A stretch of DNA of 64,000 nt, taken from Penelope pileata. Taxonomy: Eukaryota; Chordata; Aves; Galliformes; Cracidae. Below, in pieces: positions 1-13,161 of this stretch. Under the pieces are notes generated by a model, which saw only the letters and a program-made list of their open reading frames with translations, made no database searches and was not told the DNA's origin. The DNA lies in the NCBI GenBank assembly GCA_013396635.1, contig WBMW01005644.1, positions 1-64,000 of the forward strand, read 5' to 3'. The position numbers were made by a program, and so were the translations under genes. Position 1 is the first letter of the stretch. Each line of letters starts with the position of its first letter.

Positions 1-2502
1 CTGAAAAATCAATTGTGTTTAAGTAGCCAGTAAAACAAATAATTGTTCTCTCACTTATAGCGTATTCGGCAGTCAGCAATGCTGGACGGTATCACACACA
101 TCAACAGCATCAGTAAATGCTAAATCGTTAAGTTATCTGGACAAGAATCCGAGGCTGTTGACTTACAGTTTTTAATATTTAATATGAAATATGAAATAAT
201 ATAATATGTGGCAATAAATTTATATATATATATAAATGCCTATATAATGTTTTTGTTTATGTATATAGATATAAAGTTTTTATTATGATTTAGGGTATGA
301 GAAAGAAGTAGGTCATGGAGCTTGCTGTAATCTACTCCTCTCAGAGAGGTTTTCGAGGTCTTCATGATCTGACATACCACATTTCACATCCCCTAAAAGT
401 TACAACATCAATTTCCTTGAAAGTCCAATTCTTAAGCTGAACATTCAGTAGGAGAACTTAATTCCCTGAAAGGCATATTTCTGGTGTTTTGAAGTATATG
501 TATCAACTTTGACCACTCCCACAGTGTTGGAGCATCTTGCCTGTTAAAACCACCTCTTGGTTGTGCCACCTTTACTTTACACCATGTATAAAGCTTTGGT
601 GTGGACCCATATTGAGAATAAGTTGTTAAAAGTATTCTGCTCTGTGTGCATAGTCTAAAGACAGAAACTGTCTTTCATTATGCCACTGTAGCTGTGTAAC
701 TTTCCCAGAATTGGTGAAAATGTGCTGTCGTAAAAAGGTTTTGGCATATTGCCATACCCTACACTACATATCTCTGCGATGATATGACAGGAAGAACATA
801 TTTTGAATTAGTAACAACTATAGCTTTATATTTAAGTGTACATCCTCTATGAAGCTAATGAGCATACATTAGCAATCTCCCAGTGCTGAGTTCTTAAATA
901 GCTTTTTAGGCTCAGGAGAAAATGTACATAATTCTGTCAGTATTAATACTGAAAACCTAACCATTTTGCTAAGTACCACCACTAACAACAAAACTTTCAG
1001 AAATTAATGAAGTAGATTTCCCACTGATAGTTTATTTTTTCCATACACCTGGATAAAACAAATAAACTTGACATTAACAATATATATTTATATAAAAAGG
1101 CAACATATTGATGCATGAATATTCAGTTCACAAAGGTAGGAAATCTAGCAAATAAAAAAAGGTTTCCTGAAATTTGCCCTATCCATTTCATTAACTATAC
1201 AAATATGACGACAGTCACCTTCCCCTATAGAGGAAATTGGGATCTTGCCTGAAATGGATGAAAGCTTTCATTTTTAAGTGGAGATTAGCAAGAGTGCTGT
1301 GCCCATTAATCTCCGAGTGTGATTGACCACAGCTGTTGGAAAGAAAGCTGACTTTGTCTCAATACAAGGGGAACTGGAAGGTGGCTTTTTTTTCTTAGAT
1401 GATTCAGCTATGTCACCTGAATGAATCAACTGACTATATCAGTTATATAACAGTTACCAGTGAAGCAAGGGTAACTTTATCACTTGCAATTTAATTTATT
1501 ATAAGATTGTCATTACATTTACAAAATGTTGTCCTTCTATTTGATTTGCTACAAGAAAGTAGAAAATAAAGCAGCTGTGGTCACATGCTCTCAGTCAAAA
1601 CCAGATATGTTTTTGTGTACTCCATCATCCAGACATAGAAAAAATAGAGCTTGATCTCATGAATTCTTTCTCAGAGAAACCTGATTATGATTGTTCCTTA
1701 GAGCAATTTTAGCATATCTCATCATTTGAAGTCCAATCCAAAACTTCAAGAAGTCAATAGGAGTATTTATGTGGGCTTCCATGTGATTCGGATCAGGGTG
1801 TGAAAAGAAGATCCAGATCTCATTATCCACTGAAAACTAGTGGAGTTTGTTTCAAAAGGTGAAGCAGATATTGATCTGATGTGTGAAACTCTATTACATG
1901 CTCTTCTAAACACTTGGACTAAGCCCTGGAACTGTTGTGCAAGGTTGATGCTTAATATTCAAGTCACATTGGCTGATCAAGTGTGAACTTAACTGTCCCC
2001 TGAAATTTTATAGCTTAGAAATTTTGGCTAACCTCTTTGATCTTATTTCATGCCTAGCTACTCAATAAATACTGTTGTGGTATGTGTTTGTTTGGTAACA
2101 AATTCTACTAGGTGTTAATGTAAAAGGTTCATATGCATTAACACAAAGAAAGAATCAGAATCTGCTTCTGAGATGTAAAAGTCAGTAGAAGAATTTAGAT
2201 GGCTTTAGATCAACACTATGAAAACTAGAGAAGGAGCATCAAACCAAATAGTTTAAGAAGAGTCAGCATCAATTTAGTCCACAATAATCAGAGCAGTAAC
2301 ATTATGAGCACAGTTAAATTGTGGTGCTGAGTGTCAATGTTTGTTAATACTTTGCTCAGACAGTATCAAATAATGATGTAGTTAATGTTTTGATTTAGTA
2401 GCCATTACTTTTTTATACAGGATAATATCTATAAAGCAGAGGAAGTTAAAAATATTAAAGATTATAATTCTGGGACAATGTGACTATGATTTCCTCATGC
2501 AA
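1..2502. other. AT-rich intergenic DNA, no gene seen
   Basis: I see no open reading frame of note and no recognisable gene. It holds a short (TA)n tract at about 221-234. It also holds one copy of a 53-base repeat at 1315-1367, listed separately. The rest looks like unique non-coding sequence. Confidence 0.6.
1315..1367 (+). repeat. 53-base dispersed repeat, copy A
   Basis: This segment aligns without gaps to 5387-5439 in the same orientation. By eye 46 of 53 bases match. The sequence just outside both copies does not align obviously. The family is not recognised; it could be the remnant of an old dispersed repeat. Confidence 0.6.
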
Positions 2503-3045
2503 GGGATGCTCCAAAAATAATATCTCCTATTTTATTCTGCTGGCCCACTACATCAGAGGCAGATATTGGTGGTATGGCGGTAGAGGGTGAACCTTCCCAA
2601 CAATATTTCGTTACATTTTGTTGCTGTGTGACAGATAGCAGCAGAGGGGCAGTCTGACCAAATGGCCTCTGACATGGAAGTGCGAATGAAGAAAAGGTGT
2701 GGAATTGAATTCCTCCATGCAGAAAAAAATGACACCCACTGACATTCATTGATGCTTGCTGAACATTTCTGGAGACCAAACAGTGGCTGTGAGCAGAGTG
2801 AGGTGGTGGGTGGTGCATTTCATTATTGGCAACAGCAACAGGGGGTCACTTCTGTTGATGCAGATTTTTGTGAGCACAGCATGCAGGCTCTTGTTCACTG
2901 CTGGTGAAAATGGTGATGACTGTGTTGAACTGTGTTCAACTCTTTTGTAGCTGAGAATGTGCTCTATCAAATAGTGTTATTGTGCTCTTTTTATCTGTTG
3001 TAGTTTCCATGGGAATAAATAGGAGGCATTACTTCCAGTGTGACT
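2503..3045 (+). mobile_element. Internally deleted mariner copy 1 (Galluhop-like)
   Basis: A degraded, roughly 540-base mariner-derived element. The left end resembles the family 5' terminus (GCTCC..ATCTCCTATTTTATT, then TGGCCCA). The right end carries the inverted counterpart (AATAGGAGGCATTACTT). Internally, 2756-2950 translates to a mariner transposase N-terminal stretch containing SGDQTVAVS and VRWWVVHF, followed directly by C-terminal transposase sequence and the family 3' untranslated part. The central catalytic domain is absent, so the copy could only ever have moved with help. It aligns along its length with the copy at 7453-8003. Many substitutions show it is old. The family name is from memory and was not checked against a library. 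Confidence 0.85.
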
Positions 3046-6000
3046 TAAGCATTTTTCTCGTTAAAGTAATTTTTCAGTAGCTTTGAAATCCTTGCAAGTC
3101 ATTGGCTTTTCTTTATATTCACATTTATGTCCATGAAAAGTTCCGGCACAATAAAGTATTTCCTGGGACTTTCATTTCCCTCAGTGATACATGGTCAGTT
3201 TCCGGAGCTCTCTTTTGTCTTTTCTACAGAGAGCAAATGCCTAAAGTCTCAACAGGGGAACTTCTATCACTCAAAAAGGAAAAAAACAAAAAACAAAAAA
3301 CCAAAAACAAACAAAAAAAAACCCACACTTTGTGTAGCCACTATATTTCACCAATTCTGATTGTTTCAATCAGATGTTTGAAATTATTATTCTAAACAGC
3401 TGTCAGACAGATATAGAATTTTTTTTCACTCATTGTATGTGAAAGAATTATAACAATAAAATCTACCAAGACTGATTTTTACAGTCCATGATGCAGTAAT
3501 TCACTAAGCCAAAACTGAAATTTGTCATTTGTTGATTTTTAAGATCAGCGGTATTCAATCACAGGGAGAAAACAATAATAGTTTTTCTCCCTGATTTTTT
3601 TTCCTAATCCCTATAAAATGTCACATTGAAGGTAACAAAGAGCAGGTTCCCTGTGAAAGAATGTAACAAGAGAAACTCCTGCCTCTTGACTTGCAAGCAC
3701 TTGCAGAACATCATTTTTGCTGGCAGCAGAAAGGTGGTGTTTTCATGATGAACACCTGAATACACAAAATGAACTTGGGTAATATTTACTGACCAGATCC
3801 CAGTTTTATTTCTTCTAGTTGCATATGCAATATTATTTTATCGATTCCTCATTCCAAAGCAACATACAATACAGATGCAATGAAGTGTGCTATTTGGGAA
3901 ACTTCTTACAGACTGACTTCCTCAAGAATAGCTGCCATACAGCTTGTGGTTCATTGCTTAGTTATATAATACAGTACGTACTGCACTTGGCCAAGAAAAG
4001 AAAGAAAAGATATAAATCACATACAAACCGTTTGTAATCTTTCACATATACTCTTCTGTTTTTAATTTTTTTAGGGCAAATAGCTTAATTGCTATTGCTC
4101 TGGCAATTAAGGGGCCTCTGAAATACAAACCTACACTGACAGAAGAAAAGCACTGTCACAAGATACCGTTCTTATGATCTTCTGGATGCTAATACATTTT
4201 GAAGGCAGGATAGAGCACTTCACTCAGCAAGTCTGCCCTTTACTTAGTTCTACTTAACTGTTTTCTCAATGTGAAAAATTCTCCTCTTTCACAGTTTCTT
4301 CTTTCCAAAGAATACTGGTGTGCTTTTGAATTCTTCTAGCTTGTTTGTTTTGTTCTTTTTGCATATTCTGTGTTTTGCATAGACTATCAGTTTTGAAAAA
4401 CATTATGTGTTTTCATGTATGATAAATGCTGCTCTAAATACTTTTTCCACTTTCTCTTGTGAGAACTCTTACTTTTTGCAACAAAAGAAGGGGAGAACAT
4501 TACAAAACCAGCATTTTTCTCTGTTTGATTCTAGTTTTTAGCTTAGAAACCTATTTGTTGAGATGCAAACTGTTTCCACAGAAAGTCACCTTATCAAAAG
4601 TAAAGTTATCCATCAGAAAATATTTCGATGGAAACCTTCCAGTCTCATTTCTTTCTGCACTAATAGCTATCTTAAATGCACAAAGCCTTGGATGCCTTCC
4701 TGTTAGATCCACGGGCGTTAAAGATTAGAAGTGTACCCTTTCCTAATGGTTGCTGCATTTGCAATTGCAGGAGGAATGGAGGAACAAACATGAGGGTATA
4801 ACCTTTTTTCCTCTTCACGGTAACGATCTTAATTTAAAAATTTTACTTCGAGTCTTTTAGTAAAATAAACTTATATTAAAATAATGTGCAATTTTACATC
4901 ATTATTAAAATATTATAGCTACCTGAAACTACACAATAACTTTAATTCTCAGTAGCAGCAGTCCATTACGCAATTCTGTGCACACTCTTCATTGTGCACT
5001 CTCCGCCAGTTAGGAATATTTTAAGACATGTATGACTTTTTTTTTTTCTTTTTACCAATGGCTGCTGATGACTAATGATATATTCATTATTGTGGTGGAA
5101 TAATTTCAAAATATTGTATGATCATCATAAGACTATTATTGGAATATAAAAATGAGATTAATAGGAAGGAAAATGACAAACAAGACTTAAAGTCCCCAGT
5201 AAACAATCAATTTGTGTTTGAGGATAAATGTTTGTACTTCTAAATGTTGAGATTTTATCAAATTCCTCTGAGATTCATAGAAAAACTCTTATGTCTATGT
5301 GACTGATCAATAGGCTCCTACAATGGAAGAAGCCTCAGAGGAGATGGAGAAGGGTAATGCGCTCATAAAACTCAGGGAATAATGTAGAGTGTGACTGATC
5401 ACAGCTATTGCAAAGAAAGCTGACTTCATATCAATACAAACAGGATCACAACATCTAAAGCAAACTGATCAGAGAGCACTGGACTCTAACAAGCCAAGAT
5501 ATTCAAAATTCAGGTAAAAAAATTCTATGGCAGGTGTTGTGAAGGAGTGGGAATAATTCAGAGAAAATCTGCTGAAATAAAAAGTCTGGAGAGTTATACG
5601 AAGAAGATAGGCTATGAATAGTTGGTCAGACTTTTTGTACAACTTGTATGTGGATTTGCTGCTGCTAAAATAAATAGTCTTCTAGTTTTACCTAGTATCA
5701 GCCAGACCCTTCCAGAATTTACTAAATACGCACATTTAGCCCCCCAAACCTAGTAGAAGCTGAAAGCGTAAGACTGACACTTGAAAGAGAGCAGGTGAAC
5801 AACTAATGTGTAACCATGACAAATATTGTCAAAAATCCTCATTCAGTCAATTACTTTCCAAGCCTCTGTGTTTTAATAAATCTCTATATTTTTCGCTCTT
5901 CCCAGCATGGGAATTCTCTCCTAAGTCAAGGGAATTAGTACAATGCCAGTTTAGCAATCCACTTCAGCATAAATTAAAATGATCTCTTTCCACTGCCCTT

Positions 6001-6341
6001 AATATCCTTTTCAAGACTGTAGACCTTAAAAGTCAGGAAAATTTGAGGACTAAATTACTTTTTAGAAATAAGAGAAAAAAATATACTGAGGATTATTGTA
6101 TAAGCTGAAAGTGGAAAATCTACTTTTTTTTTTTCAGTCTGTGGTTAAAAATAAAATCTCCAGGTTCTATAAACACCTACAAGGAATAAAGCAAAAGGGG
6201 GAGTAGAAAGTACTGCTACTGATTCCAGTAAGTCAGAATTATTATACTTTTATATTCCTGTGTATTTTTTTTTTGAGATACCAGTTTCTGCTTTTTTCTA
6301 CACATTGTTATGCAGTCACCAAAGGTCAGCTCTCACGAGAT
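3046..6341. other. AT-rich intergenic DNA, no gene seen
   Basis: No gene recognised. There is an A/C-rich low-complexity tract at about 3279-3330 and copy B of the 53-base repeat at 5387-5439. An 89-codon reading frame at 4459-4728 shows no family resemblance and is probably chance. Confidence 0.6.
5387..5439 (+). repeat. 53-base dispersed repeat, copy B
   Basis: Gapless partner of 1315-1367, in the same orientation about 4.1 kb away, with about 87 percent identity by hand count. The longest shared block is AAAGAAAGCTGACTT. Family unknown. Confidence 0.6.
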
Positions 6342-6400
6342 AGAATTGGAACCTGATGACCTTTAAGTTCCCTTCCAATCCAAACCATTCTATGATTCTA
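6342..6400 (+). mobile_element. CR1 3' tail fragment
   Basis: The segment matches the last bases of avian CR1: GGAACCTGATGACCTTTAAG, then CCCTTCCAA, CCAAACCATTCTATGATTCT. Only the 3' terminus is present. This is typical of heavily 5'-truncated CR1 insertions. Confidence 0.85.
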
Positions 6401-7452
6401 AATATAGTTTCTTGATAAAAGTCCCTGGCAAATTTTATGGTGTTGTTTATGAGTGGATGAGTCAGGCAGACTGTATCTCCCTGACAAATAAAGGATAGGA
6501 CCACAGGGTGAGATGCAGTTGTTTGGCATATTTTTCATGCTAGAAGGAAGCGGTTCCACTGAGCATAGCTGTTTGAGCATGATTCTGAACCAAAAGAAGC
6601 AACTTTTACTGAGTAGCATGGTGTGTTACTTCGAGTGCTGCAGTGCTTTAATGTGCTGTGTAACTGTCATATCATATCAAGGTGGAGCAGAAAGGATGGA
6701 TGACCAGTCATGCTCTTCAGGGATTGCTCTGTGGTGTTAACAGGCCTTCTGCTAATTGATACATTTGCTCTAGTGGTAACGAGAGTGATTAATCTTTGTG
6801 CTGAATTGCTATGGCATGCATCTGCCTGTAGTTTGCACACACTTTAAAATAGTCCTTCTGAAGAACAGCACTAGCCAGTGATCATTCAGTGCTTGCCAGA
6901 TCTGGCATACAAGTTGTACCTCAAGTTAAGGGCTTTTGCGAAGCCTGGGCCTCAAGAGACATCAGATTGGCAGGAGAAGTAACTACTGCTGTATGTATGA
7001 AATTACATGGCTTGTGCAGCCACAAAAAATAAAAATCATGTCTCATGACTGACAGAGAAGAAATACTAAGTCCTGTACAGGCTAAGAAAGGGTAGGAACC
7101 ATCTGCTATTCTGTGAAGTAGGATTATAAAATACATCAGTCACACCATTGCTGAGAAAAGTAGAGAAAATGCTGCATGTTGCTGCCTTTGTTGTCATAGG
7201 TACAACTTCCGAGGTAGAAAAAAATGCCTAACTGCAGAAAATCTGATGGAAGTTTCAACTGCTGCATAGGCAAAGAACAAGGCAGATTAAGAGAGTTAAG
7301 ACGTTCAGTTCATAGGTGTATGTTACACACAGGTGCTCTCATGGTGCTCTAGAATAATGGCTCTATTTTACTGTTCGGGGAAGGCTTACACCCCTGATGC
7401 TGTGCTATTGAAGTAATATCGAAATAACTGAAAGATGGATATAGTTGCATGA
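6401..7452. other. Intergenic DNA, no gene seen
   Basis: No recognisable gene or repeat. Short reading frames on both strands here have no family resemblance. Confidence 0.55.
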
Positions 7453-8003
7453 GGGCTGCTCTGAAAGTAATGCCTCCTATTTTATTACATTGGCCCACAA
7501 CATCAGAGGTGGATGTTGGTAGCATGGCAGTAGAGGCTCAACCTTCCCACCACTACATTTTGTTGCTATGAACAGATGGCACCAGAGGGGCAGTCTGACA
7601 AAATGGCATCTGAGATAGAAGCACAGATGAAGCAAATGTGGGGAACTGAATTCCTCCCTGTGGAAAAAATTGCACCCATTGACATTCAATGGTGCTTGCT
7701 GAATGTTTATGGAGACCAAACAGTGGATGTGAGCACAGTGAGGCCATGGGCGGTGCATTTCAGAAATGACACCATCATAGCAGCTGTGAAACAGTGGATC
7801 AGCTCCGCTGCTGCAGATTTTTTCTGAGCACAGCATGCAACCCTTGTTCACTGCTAGTGAAAATGTATAGTTAATGGTGGTGAGTATGTTGAAAAATAGT
7901 GTTTTGTAGCTGAGAATTTGCTCTATCAAACAGTGTTATTGTGCTCTTTTTATCTCTGTAGTTTCCATGGAAATACATAGAAGGCATAATTTTTGGAGCA
8001 ACC
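7453..8003 (+). mobile_element. Internally deleted mariner copy 2 (best preserved plus-strand copy)
   Basis: An element of about 551 bases with mariner termini. The left end reads GGCTGCTCTGAAAGTAATGC and continues CTCCTATTTTATT. The right end is its diverged inverted partner (CCATGGAAATACATAGAAGGCAT .. GGAGCAACC). The interior holds the transposase N-terminus joined in frame to the C-terminus (7576-7827, separate entry), then the family 3' part, including GTAGCTGAGAATTTGCTCTA. The DDD catalytic core is missing. This makes it a MITE-like non-autonomous derivative of a mariner of the chicken Galluhop type (name from memory). Confidence 0.9.
7576..7827 (+). pseudogene. Mariner transposase remnant, N-terminus fused to C-terminus
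   Basis: This reading frame of 83 codons lies inside the mariner copy at 7453-8003. Residues about 1-60 resemble the DNA-binding N-terminal region of mariner transposases, with IDIQWCLLNVYGDQTVDVST followed by VRPWAVHF. Immediately after HF the frame continues with NDTIIAAVKQWISS and AAADFF, which in intact mariner transposases lies near the C-terminus. The whole catalytic domain between them is missing, so no transposase activity is possible. The open frame probably reflects the source element's coding sequence, not selection on this copy. A short DNA-binding peptide could be made if it were transcribed, but nothing here shows a promoter. Confidence 0.75.
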
Positions 8004-11000
8004 TTGTTTGTTTGTTTTTTTTGTCTGATGTTGTTTAAAGTCCTTTGAGGGATGTGGTTTGGAATACTGATGAAAAACTTTGAGTTTACAGAAATGGCAT
8101 GTTACTGACCACTGTGGAGAATGTGGGGTCTCTTCTTCCCTCGGTTTTTAGTGAATGACAATCCTCAAGAATTTAAATGAATAGTGTCATACTCATTTTT
8201 GACTCTGGCAAAGAATGTGTTTTGTACTGTAGAGCTTATAAGTCCTGGAATGTAAAAAGAAAAAGAAGACAAAAATTTAATTATTTTCCTGTTTGACAAT
8301 TTTATTTTCTTCCATCCAGACACGTTGAACATCCTAACTAGAGAGCACTTCCCCGGTAAATTCCAGTTCCTGACGGTATTTTCAGATCATCTGCCATTTC
8401 TGAAAGATTTAATTACATATAAATCCATGGCAAAAGCACTGATGATCAGATTCTGGCTCTGTATTGCCATTTATTGCCATTTACACTGATGTAATGTGTC
8501 TGAGCTCAGAAAACTTTCAGTCCATTTTTCACTTATGTAAGCCACAAACAGATCCAACAACCATCTGATTCATGGAACACTGGGTGAAAAAGATGTGTTT
8601 AGCAATGATGTAATGGATTTGATTGCCTCTCTCCTGCATCTATCTTTGCCCTTAGAGTACTTGGCCTTATTTTATTGCAAAAATAGCTACATAGCTCTGT
8701 GGATTTTGGATTCCATATGTACTTTCTAGAAAATCAGTCTGTTTAGAAAACTACATGCAGAATCTTAAGGGTTAGATTAAGTTAAGACAGACTTATCATT
8801 TACGTAACTATATAGACTTGTGTTTTGATTTTAGAACAATATATAAGACCTGAAAAGATATTATAAGATACCGATAAGAAAGAAATTCCTATTGTCACTT
8901 CTAAGAGGGATTGGTTGGAAAATAAATTTTAAAAAGCCCTTTTGTAAGTATTTTATGTGACATATATGCATACAAATTAAGTATATCTCTATCGTATCTA
9001 TTAAATATTATATACATTTATCTATTTTTTTTTTCTTGAAACAAGCTGTAAAAGCTGCTAGGAGAACTTGGCAAATTTCTAGTTATTCATTCACAAATTG
9101 CCAGGAAATTTCTCATTTTGGCATCTGTGTTCTTTGAAAAAAGGAAAGAATTTGCCTTTTAGAAACTCAGACGCACAGCTGGTGGTGGAAAAAAAAAAGC
9201 TCTCCTTTCACTACTAGGCAATAAACCATAACTTGTATGGAACTCACATAAATACGGAGAGCTAAGTTATTACTTATTTCCTTGTTAATCGATGGTTTAA
9301 AAAACATCACTTTCCTGAGTGACTTTTACCACAAAATGAAAGAATATCATATTGAAAAGAAATTCTGAAAATACACTTTGAAACATACTTACTTGGAATT
9401 TATCAGGTTTTAATTCATATTTCATTATTTTTATTAATCTGTAGGAACATCTTAAAACAGTATTACTTATATACACCTTTAGAGAAAATACACAATTTTT
9501 TTATATTAAAACACAGCCTTTAAGAAATAAATTTAGAAAGTAGCTGCAAAGAGAAATGCTGGGGGAACTTTCTCCAATGAATTACAAATAATAAATAATA
9601 TCGATTCTCTCCTTTAAGGGAGGAAGCTATAGGATAGCTAAATGACAGTGGAAAATTAATGGAAATAAATAGTAGTGCCATAGAACAAAATATTTGTTGC
9701 CTAGATTTTATGTATTTTTTTACATATTTGCCAACTGTTAATGCTGGTGTGTATTACAGCGTGGACAAACATAATGATCCTCCAGCTGCACTATGAATTC
9801 TTTGAACACTATTAGGACTTGGTTTACAGAAAACAGAATTCTAGGGAAATCTCTACTAGCACAGAGGGAAAATCTTATTTTGACATTTATTTTAACTTGA
9901 TCATGATTGGTAAAAGTACCTCCACACTTCTGGTATGCAGGTAGGGAGTACAGAGGACCGATGAATTCTAATCTGTATATTAAATATTCATAACCGTTCA
10001 CTTTAAAACCTGAAGATAAAAAGAAAATACAAAAATATTTTTCTAGGTGATGGGAGCAGTTATATTCTATTAACAAATGAGATAACCGTCAAAACTACTG
10101 AAACTATTTAACAAAAGCCAAATACACTCTAATTCTTTAATCCTATAATACTTATAGTCTGTACAGTAGTAGCACTCATTTACTGCAACATAGACACAGC
10201 TATATAGGTATAACAAAATATCTGTTTACGGAACTCAAAGTTTTAGCTAGAAATTTGTCCAGCGAGTTTGGATGGTTAAACTCAGCATCTTCTATCTTTT
10301 TTGAGAAAGAATAGGAATTAAAAATGAATGACATATTTACAAGATTAATTTGTACAGAGCATAAATGTGACTCTAATGGTCTGTCCCTTTAATTAATCCT
10401 TCCTTTGATTGCAAAGTATTTCTTTTCTCTAGCGTATTAAGGACTCATCTATCTTAACTTCCTTGCTAAGTCTGCTATTACTATCCTCATGATAAAATAA
10501 AATTCTAAACATATTCAATCCTGCTTTGTTTTGAAAATTGAAAGTTTGTTACAAAAAATGGTTAAAAAATCAATGTAGCTATGCAATGTTTTAAATATTT
10601 CTCATAATCATGAAAGATGTTCAATCCGTCTTTGATTTTTCTACAAGATTTCAATTTTACTCTTTTTCAAAGAGGAACAAAAATCTCCCACTCTTTTACC
10701 TAATCTAATGAAAAGAATTATTATTTTCACAACAAAAATAGATGAAACAGATGAACACAGAACCAAAGAAAGCATGCTGCCTGTTTGTTTTGTTTTGCAA
10801 AAGTATAAGTGCATTATATTCTCAAAAATTAAGGATAAAAGGCTTTTGCAGTAAGAAACACTGATACTAAGATGGAGCAGTTATATTTAGTGTATTAATA
10901 TTATGAAAATACGAAGCCATCAGATCATACACTGCCTTATGATAATATTGCATATTGACTATAGTGGTATTGTGATATTAATAAACATGAAATTTACTTC

Positions 11001-11501
11001 TATTATTACATAAAATTTCTATATGCAAAGTAACAAATCATAGGTTTGATATTGTTATGAGGAATAAGGAATGAGAAATGATTGTCTATTTTATAATCTG
11101 CAATTATGTTATTTACTCTTGATGACTACCTAAATTGCTGTACTTGATGGGAAACTCTAGCACTACTCCTATGCAGGCAAATTCACTAATGGAGTTTTTT
11201 GGATTCAGCACTGTCCTTGTGACATAGGCTAATCCTCATAAGCATTATTCATAAGCACTTCCAGAACTACTTATTCTCTGCATATTGTCTGTTGTTTGTG
11301 ATATGTTCAATATACTGCAGCAGTACAAAATTAAGAGAACTGAAAGCAGATACAATCTATTTTCTGCTTCCTATGACCAGCCAAGGGTAGGCTTAATATT
11401 GAGATACTGATATTAGATTAACAATTTATACTGTAATATTATGCTACTTTAAGAATGTCTCCATATATATAATGTATATACATGTAACAAACACACACAC
11501 G
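8004..11501. other. AT-rich intergenic DNA, no gene seen
   Basis: Strongly AT-rich sequence without a recognisable gene or repeat. A short CA tract at 11491-11500 abuts the next mariner segment. The 112-codon reading frame at 9738-10076 (minus) has no recognisable motif. Confidence 0.55.
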
Positions 11502-11691
11502 TAGGTTGCTCTGAAAGTAATGCCTCCTATTTATTTCATGGAAACGACAACAGATACAAAGAGCATGATAATGCTATTTGATAGAGCAAATTCTCAGCTA
11601 CACAGCGCCCTTTTTCAACATAGTCACCTCCATCAGCTATGCATTTTCACCAGTGGTGAACAAAAGCCTGCATGTTGTGCTCGTAAAAATC
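11502..11691 (-). mobile_element. Mariner segment 3, 3' half only
   Basis: It begins after a TA with GGTTGCTCTGAAAGTAATGC, the family 3' terminus read in reverse. It continues through the reverse complement of the 3' untranslated part and the transposase C-terminal coding region, parallel to 18951-19145. It stops abruptly at about 11691, where plus-strand CR1 sequence begins. The missing 5' half has the same orientation as the segment at 14464-14765, so the two may be halves of one element. Confidence 0.85.
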
Positions 11692-12054
11692 AGCCTGGAG
11701 TAGAGAAGGCTCAGGGAGTTCTTATAAACATATATAAATACCTGAGGAGAGGTAACAAAGGGGACAGAGCCAGGCTCTTTTCAGTGGTTATCAGCAATAG
11801 GACAGTAAGAACAAGCTGAAAAATAGTAGGTTCCCTCTGAACTCAAGAAAACTTTTTTACTCTGAAGATGGTCAAACACTGGAGCAAGTTATCCGGAGAG
11901 GTTATGAAGTCTCCATCTGTGTAAATAGCCAGAACATGATGGGACATGACTCTAGAAAAACTGCTGTAGTTCACCCTGCCTAAGCAAGGAGGCTAGACCA
12001 GGAAACCTCAAGATGTCCCTTCCAAACTAAGCAATCCTTTTATTCTCTGAAATC
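11692..12054 (+). mobile_element. CR1 3' fragment
   Basis: The left edge reads CAGCCTGGAGTAGAGAAGGC, the CR1 block near the end of ORF2. It runs through the C-terminal ORF2 region (TACCTGAGGAGAGGTAACAA; GAAAACTTTTTTACTCTGAAGATGGT in two parts) to a tail, CCCTTCCAAACTAAGCAATCC. Many substitutions and small deletions are present. It is fused directly to the mariner segment on its left. Confidence 0.85.
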
Positions 12055-13161
12055 TGAGCTTAGCTGTGGGCAATATTTTAGAAACTAAACAAAATATGCT
12101 CTTTGTTAATGCATTCCTATCACAAGGGAAACTACAAAGTGAAACAAAGCTGATGGGGAATAATCTGTACTAAGAATGTATGTATATATTTACTGTAGAG
12201 AGTTACATAATTTGTTGCACAGTGAAAGAGTAATTTTCAATTAAACCTTCCCTCTTTGAGAAAAGCTATGTGAACAATACAGTAACAACACTTAACAAAA
12301 TGGGTGACATTACAAAATGAATTAGTTTGGAATCAGAAAAGAGTATACCCTCAGCTCTATGAAATAGTTTTACCTTTTAGAAGAAATTATCTGTCTCCAG
12401 TACTCTATAACTATTCATCACTGGCACAAAGTTCTGTCACATTGAAACAAATAGTTTTGAAATAAAATAGAAATTTTTATGCTATATTTGATCATATTTG
12501 AAGATACTATATATATATATTTTATATCAGCCTACACTCTAGATATGCGCATGTTATATCTTAAATCATTTTAGGGAGGACCGTGTCCATTTCAACATTA
12601 ATTTTTTTTCTTCCTTTGGAAAAAAGCAAAAACATAACATGATGGTGAGATCTCAGAATTTAAAGACCTCAAAGAGATGTAAGCTATTGGTTTATAAGTG
12701 ATTTAATATTTGTAGATATGCTATAAATATTTTTATACTATTTTCCTAATGTACCCTTTGCTGCCTATAAATAGTTTTAAACTCCATACAGACCAGCCTG
12801 CACCTGTTTCTGGAAACTCTGAATGCATTACAATACCTTGATGTTAATAATGGGGAAATGGAAATTTTCTCTTTGACTCTCTCAGTATATACTCCGGATA
12901 GTGTGTATTGTGAAAACTGGTAAAACTCATACTTGTTCAATATCTGAGGAGGAAACATCAGTCCTCTGTAACTCTCAGTAACAATTTTATTAAGGAGTTA
13001 CATACAGCAAGGAAGATGATGGTGCACCTCAAGCTACAGCTGCAGCACGAGCACTCAAAGAAAGCATTTAAGAGTTTAAACTCAGCTTCTCAACCTTATG
13101 TGGCAGGGACCAATACCCATTGACACAAGTAATTACATTACAACTACTGCAGGATTTCTAC
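12055..13161. other. AT-rich intergenic DNA, no gene seen
   Basis: No gene recognised. A (TA)n tract lies at about 12508-12521. It ends with ATTTCTAC at 13154-13161, which recurs at 13669-13676 after the LTR. Confidence 0.55.
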
